Shown here: positions 1-6,019 of the stretch, one piece after another
How positions within the stretch are numbered: the first letter of the stretch is position 1
Layout of the letters: each line of letters opens with the position of its first letter
Assembly (NCBI GenBank): GCA_964518405.1
Contig: CAZFGB010000077.1
Coordinates: 1 to 7,402 of the forward strand
Origin: VXNE01 sp964518405
Lineage (GTDB): Bacteria > Pseudomonadota > Gammaproteobacteria > Pseudomonadales > Azotimanducaceae
Length of the DNA: 7,402 nucleotides
Reading direction: 5' to 3'
Program-made: the position numbers and the translations under genes
Notes under the pieces: model-generated
Database searches by the model: none
What the model was told of the DNA's origin: nothing
Seen by the model: the letters and a program-made list of their open reading frames with translations, nothing else

Positions 1-48
1 AGTGTAGCTGCGAGGGATTTTTGGTTCCTGGCGAGGCGCGACGACGCC

Positions 49-66
49 GTGTGGCAGGCACCACAC
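49..66. repeat. Perfect 6-bp hairpin upstream of ssrS
   Basis: GTGTGG (49-54) pairs perfectly with CCACAC (61-66) across the 6-nt loop CAGGCA. No T-tract follows on either strand, so it is not a convincing intrinsic terminator. Confidence 0.5.
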
Positions 67-99
67 AAGGAGGAGCAACAAAGTCCAGGGGGCAAAAAG

Positions 100-119
100 A
101 CCCGCAGATACCCGCAGAT
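100..119. repeat. Tandem duplication of a 10-bp unit
   Basis: ACCCGCAGAT occurs twice head to tail (100-109 and 110-119) without a mismatch. It lies about 95 bp upstream of the 6S RNA 5' end. A tandem decamer is close to one helical turn, so a paired protein-binding site is conceivable. A slippage duplication is just as possible. Confidence 0.7.
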
Positions 120-176
120 TTGGGCTTGACGGAGCACTAGACCTTTGGTGCTGCCTGAAGGGGCAGTCCCGCAGGG

Positions 177-206
177 TTCCGCTTCCGTTCAGTGGTTGGG
201 TATACT
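177..206 (+). promoter_or_regulatory. Likely sigma70 promoter of 6S RNA
   Basis: TATACT at 201-206 is a strong -10 hexamer, and it sits 8 nt upstream of the point where the predicted 6S terminal stem begins (215). At 18-nt spacing the -35 position reads TTCCGC (177-182), a poor match to TTGACA. The support therefore comes mainly from the -10 box and its position relative to the RNA. Transcription would start at about 211-214. Confidence 0.5.
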
Positions 207-214
207 CGAAACCA

Positions 215-427
215 GTCTCCTGGGGTGTTCGCCAGTCGGTACAGTCCTTGAGCCGTTAGAAAAAAATATGGGGGCTCCGCTGTGGAGCCGGTGAGCAAGC
301 CCTATGCTGCCGCCTCACGCCGGTTCCGGCGTCGGACGTCATGCTGCGGGACGCCTTGGGCACATATGAATCCCCGACCTGAACCAGAACGGTTCAGGCA
401 GTCCAGACAGCGGCGCACTCGGGAGAC
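215..427 (+). ncRNA. ssrS: 6S RNA
   Basis: 6S RNA is a global regulator that mimics an open promoter and holds sigma70 RNA polymerase in stationary phase. Several blocks resemble E. coli 6S RNA in the same order: GTGTTCGCCAG near 225, CAGTCC..TGAGCCG at 242-255, GCTCCGC with GGTGAGCA at 274-297, and the hairpin CCTGAACC/GGTTCAGG (378-385 with 391-398) next to the 3' bubble strand. The ends close on each other: GTCTCC (215-220) pairs exactly with GGAGAC (422-427). The inner part folds into GGCTCC/GGAGCC (273-278 with 284-289) and ACGCCG/CGGCGT (317-322 with 327-332). The 5' strand of the central bubble carries a run of seven A (260-266). Its length of about 213 nt is close to the roughly 184 nt of E. 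coli. The neighbour downstream is fau, as in E. coli. The exact 5' and 3' ends are inferred from pairing. Confidence 0.9.
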
Positions 428-523
428 GACCCCTTCATCGCGGCGGCGCGTGTTGTCTCTCTTCGCGCATTGCGCACGAATTTCAGTTCGGCCCGCCACC
501 CTTGTTGGAATGACTGACCGGCC

Positions 524-1084
524 ATGACGCTGCGCCGAGAGATGCGCGAACGTCGCCGCGCCGTGCCCGCTGCCGACCAGAGGCGCCATGCGCACGACGC
601 GTGCCGGCATCTCGTCACATCGGGGATCATGTTGCGCGGGCGCGTGGCCGCCTATGCGGCGGCGGACGGCGAACTGAACCTCTGGCCGTTCATTGCGCGG
701 CATCCCCGAATCGCATTGCCGGTCGTCGAATCGGCGCGGCGCATGACCTTTCGCCGGTACCGCCTGGGAGATCCCCTGCGCCGCAACCGGTTTGGCATCG
801 CGGAGCCGGCGGGCGGGCTTTGCGTGCCGGGGTTCGCGCTCGCCGTCGTGCTGATGCCACTTGTCGCCTTCAGCGATGAAGGTCGCCGGATAGGCATGGG
901 CGGGGGCTTCTACGACCGCCACTTCGCGGCGGCGCAACGCCCGCTGATGATCGGCGTCGCGCACGAATTTCAACGCCTGCCGCACATTCCGCATCGCGAC
1001 TGGGACGTGCCCCTCGACGCCGCCGTGACGGAGCGCGGATGGCGCTACTTCACCCGGCGCGGCAGGGGCCTGCGGTTATACTGA
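524..1084 (+). CDS. fau: 5-formyltetrahydrofolate cyclo-ligase
   Basis: This cytosolic enzyme uses ATP to convert 5-formyl-THF (folinate) to 5,10-methenyl-THF, returning an inactive folate to the one-carbon pool. The 186-aa protein has the family layout: a basic N-terminal helix (RREMRERRR, residues 4-12) of the kind that contacts nucleotide, a hydrophobic P-L-V-A-F segment (111-115), and the glycine-rich signature GMGGGFYDR (124-132). The length is normal for the YgfA/MTHFS family. ATG 524 is the first start after an in-frame stop at 515-517. No clear ribosome binding site precedes it, so translation may be modest. It lies 96 nt after 6S RNA, and co-transcription with ssrS is known in E. coli. 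The gene is 4 nt from def, so the two are probably in one operon. Confidence 0.93.
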   Translation: MTLRREMRERRRAVPAADQRRHAHDACRHLVTSGIMLRGRVAAYAAADGELNLWPFIARHPRIALPVVESARRMTFRRYRLGDPLRRNRFGIAEPAGGLCVPGFALAVVLMPLVAFSDEGRRIGMGGGFYDRHFAAAQRPLMIGVAHEFQRLPHIPHRDWDVPLDAAVTERGWRYFTRRGRGLRLY

Positions 1085-1088
1085 CCGC

Positions 1089-1658
1089 ATGGCAGTTCGC
1101 AAGATCATCCGCATGGGGCATCCGACCTTGCGGCGACGCGCCCGCGAATTGCGACCGGAGGAACTGACCAGCGGCGCCCTGCGTCGCCTGGTGTCGGATA
1201 TGGTCGATACCTTGCACGACTATGGCGGCATCGGTCTGGCCGCGCCGCAGGTGAACGAGAGCGTGCGGCTGGCGTTGGTCGAGATTCCCGGCGGACCGAC
1301 GCGCTACGGCGAGTTCGATCACATGCCCCTGACCGTTTGCGTCAATCCGGAAATAGAGATCGTGGACGAGACTGCGGCGGGGTATTGGGAAGGTTGCCTG
1401 TCCATACCCGGTCTGCGCGGTCTCGTCGAGCGGCCGCAGCACATCCGCGTGCGTTATCTCGACCTCGAAGGCGGGCGGCACGCACTCGAAGCCAGCGGAT
1501 TCCTGGCGACGGTCTTTCAGCACGAGTTCGATCACCTTGACGGTCGCCTTTTCGTCGACCGCATCCAGGATCCGACGCGGCTCGCTTTCGAGGAAGAGTT
1601 CGCGCGCTACGTGCTGCCGTCGGAAAGCGAAGGCGAGTCGGCCGCCGCCGCGGATTAG
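1089..1658 (+). CDS. def: Peptide deformylase
   Basis: This metallohydrolase removes the N-formyl group from the initiator methionine of nascent chains at the ribosome, releasing formate. All three family motifs are present and intact: GIGLAAPQ (residues 47-54), EGCLS (101-105, with Cys103 as metal ligand), and QHEFDH (144-149, with His145 and His149 as ligands and Glu146 as catalyst). The 189-aa length is usual. The sequence around the motifs (MGHPTLRRRARE at the N terminus, CLSIPGLRG, FDHLDGRLF) reminds me of the PDF1A-like or secondary deformylase group rather than the copy that pairs with fmt, and no fmt is seen next to it. A housekeeping def-fmt pair may therefore exist elsewhere; this is inference. 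The gene starts 4 nt after fau and ends 1 nt before rpiA, which argues for co-transcription and coupled translation. Confidence 0.95.
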   Translation: MAVRKIIRMGHPTLRRRARELRPEELTSGALRRLVSDMVDTLHDYGGIGLAAPQVNESVRLALVEIPGGPTRYGEFDHMPLTVCVNPEIEIVDETAAGYWEGCLSIPGLRGLVERPQHIRVRYLDLEGGRHALEASGFLATVFQHEFDHLDGRLFVDRIQDPTRLAFEEEFARYVLPSESEGESAAAAD

Positions 1659-1659
1659 C

Positions 1660-2325
1660 ATGGCGCGCGACGAACTCAAACAGGCGGCCGCGCACGCGGC
1701 GCTCGAACTGGTCGAACCAAAACTGACGCGCGATTCGATCGTTGGGGTCGGCACCGGGTCGACGGTGAGATTCTTCATCGACGCGCTCGCCGGGCGCGCG
1801 CACAAGTTCGATGCCGCCGTGTCGAGTTCCGAAGCGTCCACCGCCCAGTTGCGCGACCGGGGGATTCCCGTTATCGATCTCAACGCGGCGCCGTCGGTGA
1901 TGGTCTACGTGGACGGCGCGGACGAAGTGGATGCGTCCAACGCCCTGATCAAGGGAGGCGGCGGCGCGCTGACCCGCGAAAAGATCATCGCCGCGTCGGC
2001 CGACGAGTTCATCTGCATCGTCGACTCCGGGAAAGTGGTCGACCGGCTCGGAGGCTTCCCGCTGCCGGTCGAGGTCATCCCCATGGCGCGGGGGCTCGTC
2101 GCGCGCAGGCTGGCGGGCATGGGCGGCAGGCCGGAATACCGGCAGGGCGTGGTGACCGACAACGGCAACGTCATCCTCGATGTGCGGGGTCTGTCAATCG
2201 ACGATCCCGACGCGCTGGAGTGCGCCATCAACGACATGGTCGGCGTCGTCGTCAACGGCATCTTCGCCGCGAACCGTCCGGATGTGGTGCTGGTGGCCTC
2301 CGCCGACGGAGTCAGCCAAAGATAG
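1660..2325 (+). CDS. rpiA: Ribose-5-phosphate isomerase A
   Basis: RpiA interconverts ribose-5-phosphate and ribulose-5-phosphate in the cytosol, linking the non-oxidative pentose phosphate pathway to nucleotide synthesis. The 221-aa product is close to the 219 aa of E. coli RpiA and keeps its key motifs: the phosphate-binding GTGST (residues 31-35), DGADE (85-89), and KGGGGALTREK (98-108). Asp85, Asp88, Lys98 and Glu107 have the same spacing as E. coli Asp81, Asp84, Lys94 and catalytic Glu103. The frame is open further upstream into def, but ATG 1660 gives the family N terminus and begins just after the def stop codon, leaving 1 nt between them. This looks like translational coupling. rpiA lies near fau in E. 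coli too, separated there by serA. Confidence 0.96.
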   Translation: MARDELKQAAAHAALELVEPKLTRDSIVGVGTGSTVRFFIDALAGRAHKFDAAVSSSEASTAQLRDRGIPVIDLNAAPSVMVYVDGADEVDASNALIKGGGGALTREKIIAASADEFICIVDSGKVVDRLGGFPLPVEVIPMARGLVARRLAGMGGRPEYRQGVVTDNGNVILDVRGLSIDDPDALECAINDMVGVVVNGIFAANRPDVVLVASADGVSQR

Positions 2326-2370
2326 CGATCCGGCCTGAGTCGTGATTTCGGTTTGCTAGCCCAGCATCGA

Positions 2371-2408
2371 CGCGAGGCGCACTTTCAAGGCTCTCGCGCA
2401 AGAGTTTT
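2371..2408 (+). terminator. Possible weak terminator after rpiA
   Basis: CGCGAG (2371-2376) can pair with CTCGCG (2393-2398). Alternatively CTCT (2391-2394) pairs with AGAG (2401-2404), directly followed by TTTT (2405-2408). The second form has the hairpin-plus-T layout of an intrinsic terminator, but its stem is only 4 bp plus possible G-U pairs. It lies between rpiA and the oppositely oriented nuclease gene, where transcription from both sides should end. Confidence 0.3.
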
Positions 2409-2485
2409 GCCGGCGGTGGAGCGTGCGGGTACAGCCATTGTGGTCATATCCGCCAACGCGCCTTGCCACGGGCCTGGACACATCC

Positions 2486-3388
2486 TTAGTCGTTGATCCT
2501 CAGCGGCTCCAGCTTGTTTCGCAGAGCACCCAGAAAGGCGTCACGCTGCACCGTTGTGGCCGCGAGCAGTCTTTCGCACGAGTCCTCCAACGTCAGGACT
2601 TCCCAGTGACCACGAGCCAGTTCGAGATTTCCGAATGCATCAGATCGAAGATCGACAACCATCCAGACGATGTCGCCGTCTCCAAGATCCTGCGTGGGGT
2701 TGGTGCTTGCGCCGCCGATAGAGTCAAAGAACGGACGGTCGACAGCCACAGCCATCTTTGATCCCCATCGGCGAAGCGTTGGAACTTTGATCTGAAGCTG
2801 GGGCATCAGTCTCTTTGCGCTCGATGAGCGCCAGTCGGGACGTCGAACAGCGTCTGGGAAGTTCGGGCGGTGACCGGCTGAATTCCGGAGGTTTTCGAAC
2901 TCCGATCGCATGCTGGGTCCAGAGAAATATACGGCCTGGATTTCGAGTCCAAACCAATCCAGTCCACCGCTTTTGGTTCGTGCGACGACAAGATCGATTT
3001 TTCCCGCAGGTTTATTCGTTCGCGTCCCCTGCATGAAAGCGACTTCACGCGCCAGCATGGACTCGCTCGCGTCAAAGCCGACTATTTCAGCCAGCCACCG
3101 TACTGGAATCTGCGCTTGCTCGAACCGGTAGGGACAGACGACCACCGGTTCCCCCGCAGCCGAGCCTAGCGTGCCATCCGTATCGCGGTTGTACCGTTGA
3201 AGAGAACAGACGCCCCCGCGCTTGGAGCAAGCGGGCGAACCCGATTGGTAAGGGCACTTAGGGATCTTCGCCGCAACTTCATCGCGGGGGGATAGGGATA
3301 TTTGGGCCAATCGTTGCCGTTCTTCGACAGACAGGCCGGCCAAGGGCTTGCCGTACCACTCGCAGATGCCAAAACGCTGTTCGGGCAC
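2486..3388 (-). CDS. NotI-type type II restriction endonuclease
   Basis: This is probably the DNA-cleaving partner of the adjacent methyltransferase. The 300-aa protein resembles the NotI family. Its N terminus reads FGICEWYGKPL and carries a cysteine cluster (Cys9, 45, 54, 61, 85, with the contexts KCPY, ACSK, GVCSL, VCPY), consistent with the Cys4 iron site known in NotI. The middle has a PD-(D/E)xK-like core in its NotI variant: KIDLVVAR with Asp132, then GLEIQAVYFSG with Glu149-x-Gln151, matching the D...E-x-Q active site of NotI. It is shorter than NotI (383 aa). The start is GTG 3388; the next in-frame ATG is at codon 111 and would remove the cysteine cluster. The GTG overlaps the methyltransferase stop by 1 nt (TAGTG), and no good Shine-Dalgarno is visible, so translation probably depends on coupling. 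Specificity cannot be read from sequence. Sampled lines are 48-57% G+C, lower than the flanking core genes. Confidence 0.85.
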   Translation of the reverse strand: MPEQRFGICEWYGKPLAGLSVEERQRLAQISLSPRDEVAAKIPKCPYQSGSPACSKRGGVCSLQRYNRDTDGTLGSAAGEPVVVCPYRFEQAQIPVRWLAEIVGFDASESMLAREVAFMQGTRTNKPAGKIDLVVARTKSGGLDWFGLEIQAVYFSGPSMRSEFENLRNSAGHRPNFPDAVRRPDWRSSSAKRLMPQLQIKVPTLRRWGSKMAVAVDRPFFDSIGGASTNPTQDLGDGDIVWMVVDLRSDAFGNLELARGHWEVLTLEDSCERLLAATTVQRDAFLGALRNKLEPLRIND

Positions 3389-4299
3389 TATGGCGGGCTT
3401 TTCTCAAACACGGGGCGTCGAGTGATGACCAGTTCAGAGACTTTGGCGTGGTGGGTATTCTTCATGGTCACCTGCACGACGTTGAAGCAGTGTTTCTCTG
3501 TCAGTTCCACGATTTGCGGAGCGTAGTCGTAGGTCATCAGGAAGTCTGCGCCGCTACGGCTGAGAATTTCGAACAACGCGGGATGATCGATTTCATTGTG
3601 AGCGTAGAGCCGCCTGCCGGCGCGCTTGCCTCCAGCGGTGTAGGGAGGGTCGACGAATGCAACCGTGTCGGAGGTAGAGCGATGGAGCAGAGATTCAAGC
3701 AATTGCGTACCCTCCGTTTCGCAGAAACTGATTCGCTTGGCATGTTTGCTGATCTGGTCAAGACGCTTGGCGATGGTTTCCGGATACCATCTCGAACCGA
3801 TGCCCCGCCCATTCTCCCCTGACCGATTCAGGGATGCGCCCGGCGCCAGGATGCCGCCGCGGCGGGTTCTGTTCAGAACAAGCGTGCGAAAGCCATGATC
3901 GACGACATCGCATGGTTGGCAATCAGCGACGGCATGCACTGCTTCGCGGGTCGGATCGAAAGCGAGGACCCGTTTCCTGATTGAAGGGCCGAAGCGAAGT
4001 GCGGCGTGCCAGAAGGCCGCGACGTCACGGTCCAGCTCCGCCATTAGACATCGCTCGACCAGCCCCTCCATCACCGCTGTCAGCGAGACAATCCCACCGC
4101 CGGCGAAGGGTTCGATGAGTAGTCTCGGTTTGGTGTCCAGGCCGTGAAGCCAAGCCCGAATGTGGGGAACCAGCCAAGTCTTGCCTCCCGGATAGCGCAG
4201 AGGACTGCGCTGCGGTACGGACGCGACGTTTGCGGCGGGTATCGGGGATGTCTTGATCGGGTCAACTCCAACCGCATCGAACAGGTCGAACGACTCCAT
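3388..4299 (-). CDS. D12-class (Dam-like) DNA adenine-N6 methyltransferase
   Basis: This enzyme transfers a methyl group from S-adenosylmethionine to DNA, most likely to adenine N6, protecting the host from the coupled nuclease. The 303-aa protein has the D12 family order: motif X LRYPGGK (residues 34-40), the SAM-binding motif I IEPFAGGG (62-69), an NRTRRGGIL segment (143-151) typical of this family, and the catalytic motif IV DPPY (217-220) followed by YAHNEIDH. About 33 residues precede motif X, and a separate target-recognition stretch lies between motifs I and IV. ATG 4299 is fixed by an in-frame TAA at 4320-4318; CGGGA about 8 nt upstream may serve as ribosome binding site. Characterised D12 enzymes are m6A-forming; m4C activity is less likely but not excluded. 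It is the first gene of the pair, so protection would be made before the nuclease. Confidence 0.9.
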   Translation of the reverse strand: MESFDLFDAVGVDPIKTSPIPAANVASVPQRSPLRYPGGKTWLVPHIRAWLHGLDTKPRLLIEPFAGGGIVSLTAVMEGLVERCLMAELDRDVAAFWHAALRFGPSIRKRVLAFDPTREAVHAVADCQPCDVVDHGFRTLVLNRTRRGGILAPGASLNRSGENGRGIGSRWYPETIAKRLDQISKHAKRISFCETEGTQLLESLLHRSTSDTVAFVDPPYTAGGKRAGRRLYAHNEIDHPALFEILSRSGADFLMTYDYAPQIVELTEKHCFNVVQVTMKNTHHAKVSELVITRRPVFEKSPP

Positions 4300-4695
4300 C
4301 CAGAGATTCCCGCTACTTTAGAGAGCGGAACCAGCACGAGCCATCGACTGCAATCACCCCCAAGCCTGGGCCCGGTGGCTGCACCCCCCGCGCAAACCAT
4401 GCCAACGAGGATGGGATGGTCGTACGCGGCAACGCATGATCGTTACGATAGCGCATCGGCAGCGAACGTCAAAACCCGAAGCAGTGCCGGCGATGCTGGC
4501 GCCGCAGACTCGTGGATACCGCTCTGATCACGGTAAGGGGATTGCGAACGTACATCTGTGGGCAATCGCGATCATTCAAGGTAGGAATTGATCCACCGGA
4601 TTCCTCTCGAGCGCTTCGGAGCCGCCCCGGGGCCGGTTGCGCAAACCGGTCGGTCCCTCCATCATGATGCGGGAGGTTTCGGACAGGCGGGCGCG
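4300..4695. other. 396-bp stretch without a recognisable gene
   Basis: This is the divergent spacer between the methyltransferase (leftward) and the phytanoyl-CoA dioxygenase gene (rightward), so it should hold both promoters. For the methyltransferase, TCTAAA on the - strand (4322-4317) is a fair -10 candidate, but I find no matching -35. A GC-rich imperfect inverted repeat (AGCC..GGGCCC..GGCT) lies around 4364-4381. The dioxygenase frame extends upstream to a TTG at 4588, but the extra 36 residues look unlike protein and are left out. I see no tRNA, no insertion sequence and no direct repeat shared with the other border of the cassette. Confidence 0.5.
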
Positions 4696-5865
4696 ATGTC
4701 ACTGAGTTCCAAAAACCCGATCGCTGCGGATTACGGAGAGCACGAAGCGGCCATGGCGGCCTATCGGTCGGCCGGCGAGGCGCGCGCCCTGAGGCTCGGC
4801 AATCGCGGCCCCATTCGTTTCGACGCGGACGGATCACTCGGCGAAGATATCCTGGAAGCGTATTGGCGCTGCGGCTTTTATGTGTTCGAAGACGTTCTCC
4901 GGCCGGAAGAACTTGCGGACCTTGAGCGGGACCTCGACCGCATCCTCGATCGCGCGCCCGCGGAACCCACCGTGAGACTTGACCGGCACGGGCGCCCGGC
5001 GCTGAACGCGGATCGCGAGATGTTCGGCTTTTCGCTGGTCCCGCCGCTGTCCGATCCGGTCGGCGGAACAAAGCGCAACCAAGGCAGGCATCCCGCGAAG
5101 ATGATCGAACCGACCCCGCCCGAAGACGCGCCGGACTACGTGCTGCAGGTGGTCTCGGGCGCCCTGCAGTATTCCGACGCGAGCCTGCGCGTTTACGGGC
5201 ATCCCGATCTGCTGCGCGTCGCGGCCGCGATCAACGGCGATGACTTCACGCCTTTCAACGAGGTGCTCTTCATCAAGCAACCGGGACTCGGCGGTTCCGT
5301 GGCATGGCATCAGGACGGCACCACGCATTGGGATGCGCCGATCTTCGACAGGGGCACGCACGGGTTCAACTTCATGGCGCAGTTGTACGGCTGCAATGCG
5401 GCCAACGGCCTCTGGATCGTGCCCGGCTCGCATATGGCCAAGGCCGACATCAAGGCGATGTGCGAGGCGGCGGGCTCTGACCGGTTGCCGGAAGCGGTTC
5501 CGCTGCTCTGCACACCGGGCGATGTGGGCATTTGCAATCGCCAGGCGGTGCACGGGTCGTTCGCCAACACGAGCCCGGACATCCGCGTCACCGTCAACTT
5601 CGGTTTTCATCGGCGCGCCTCGGTGCTCGGCGCCAGGGGCAACGGCATCCACGCGCCGGGAAGCGACAGGATCGTCTACGATGCGGACCGCATCCGGAAA
5701 CGCTCCCGGATGCTCGGCTACGCGATCAACGCGCGCCGGCAACGGTTCCCGGACGAAGAGTCTTACCGGTACCAGCCCCATATCGCCGAGGGCGTGACTT
5801 TCGAGTGGAACGATGCCGCCCGTGAGCGCATCAAGGACTACAACCTCTTCGACCTCGGCATCTAG
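4696..5865 (+). CDS. Phytanoyl-CoA dioxygenase (PhyH) family protein
   Basis: This is a non-heme Fe(II)/2-oxoglutarate-dependent oxygenase of the PhyH family, members of which hydroxylate acyl-CoAs or diverse small molecules. The substrate cannot be told from sequence. The 389-aa product shows the iron-binding facial triad: His205-x-Asp207 in AWHQDG and His286 in AVHGSF. Arg297 (SPDIRVTVNF) is placed 11 residues after the second His, as expected for the 2-oxoglutarate salt bridge. WIVPGSH (240-246), typical of the family, lies between them. ATG 4696 is chosen because AGGCGG (4685-4690) sits 5 nt upstream as a ribosome binding site; a longer TTG-started frame from 4588 has none as good. The gene stands alone on the + strand, divergent from the methyltransferase and convergent with arfB. 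The last two codons are Gly-Ile before TAG. Confidence 0.88.
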   Translation: MSLSSKNPIAADYGEHEAAMAAYRSAGEARALRLGNRGPIRFDADGSLGEDILEAYWRCGFYVFEDVLRPEELADLERDLDRILDRAPAEPTVRLDRHGRPALNADREMFGFSLVPPLSDPVGGTKRNQGRHPAKMIEPTPPEDAPDYVLQVVSGALQYSDASLRVYGHPDLLRVAAAINGDDFTPFNEVLFIKQPGLGGSVAWHQDGTTHWDAPIFDRGTHGFNFMAQLYGCNAANGLWIVPGSHMAKADIKAMCEAAGSDRLPEAVPLLCTPGDVGICNRQAVHGSFANTSPDIRVTVNFGFHRRASVLGARGNGIHAPGSDRIVYDADRIRKRSRMLGYAINARRQRFPDEESYRYQPHIAEGVTFEWNDAARERIKDYNLFDLGI

Positions 5866-5883
5866 GGCCTGCCACCAGGCCTT
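5864..5883 (+). terminator. Hairpin at the end of the PhyH-family gene
   Basis: GGCCTG (5866-5871) and CAGGCC (5876-5881) form a perfect 6-bp stem around the tetraloop CCAC. The stem is extendable to 8 bp through a G-U and an A-U pair, and it begins within the stop codon. Only TTCT follows, so as an intrinsic terminator it is weak. Confidence 0.4.
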
Positions 5884-5942
5884 CTGGGCATGGGGGCTAA
5901 AGCGTCGTGGCACCGTCCGCATATGTCTTCCTTGCCGCCTCG

Positions 5943-5969
5943 CGACAGCCGTCCGATTCATGGCTGTCG
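5943..5969. terminator. 8-bp inverted repeat between convergent genes
   Basis: CGACAGCC (5943-5950) is exactly complementary to GGCTGTCG (5962-5969) over an 11-nt loop. Its place between the ends of the PhyH-family gene and arfB suggests a shared stop signal read from either side, but no T-tract follows on either strand, so the role is inferred from position. Confidence 0.35.
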
Positions 5970-6019
5970 GCGAGTGGCGCGCCGGGGCCCTTGGCGCACC
6001 GGATGCTGGATCGGCAGTC

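Larger units (their letters stand above)
1..214. other. Gene-free leader region upstream of 6S RNA
   Basis: No protein or RNA gene can be supported here. One reading frame on the + strand is open from the window edge to a stop at 127-129. Its translation matches no family I recognise; in particular it does not look like the end of ZapA, the usual neighbour upstream of ssrS in E. coli. The stretch contains a perfect 6-bp hairpin (49-66), a perfect 10-bp tandem repeat (100-119), and further short inverted repeats: AGCAC 133-137 with GTGCT 148-152, and CTGCC 151-155 with GGCAG 162-166. These could belong to a structured transcript or a regulatory region, but I cannot assign them. Confidence 0.4.

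Noticed and set aside
1..129. Open + strand frame from the window edge to a stop at 127-129
   Set aside because: Too short and unlike any family I know, including ZapA; it could be a chance open frame or the tail of an unknown gene, and I cannot support either.
302..994. Long open frame on the - strand (about 230 codons) across 6S RNA and fau
   Set aside because: It is antisense to a structured RNA and to a gene with intact motifs, has arginine-rich composition typical of GC-rich shadow frames, and no recognisable domain.
1537..1659. Upstream extension of rpiA beginning inside def
   Set aside because: The extra 41 residues overlap the def coding region including its C terminus and are not part of RpiA; ATG 1660 gives the family length and N terminus.
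1050..1883. Open frame on the - strand (about 277 codons) opposite def and rpiA
   Set aside because: It is antisense to two well-supported enzymes and has no motif.
2423..2761. 112-codon + strand frame over the end of the nuclease gene
   Set aside because: It is antisense to the supported nuclease frame and has no recognisable feature.
4588..4695. TTG-started extension of the PhyH-family protein
   Set aside because: ATG 4696 has a better placed ribosome binding site (AGGCGG, 5 nt away), and the added 36 residues show no domain character.
4834..5961. Open frame on the - strand (about 375 codons) opposite the PhyH-family gene
   Set aside because: The + strand carries all catalytic residues of the dioxygenase; the antisense product resembles nothing and arises from GC-rich codon bias.
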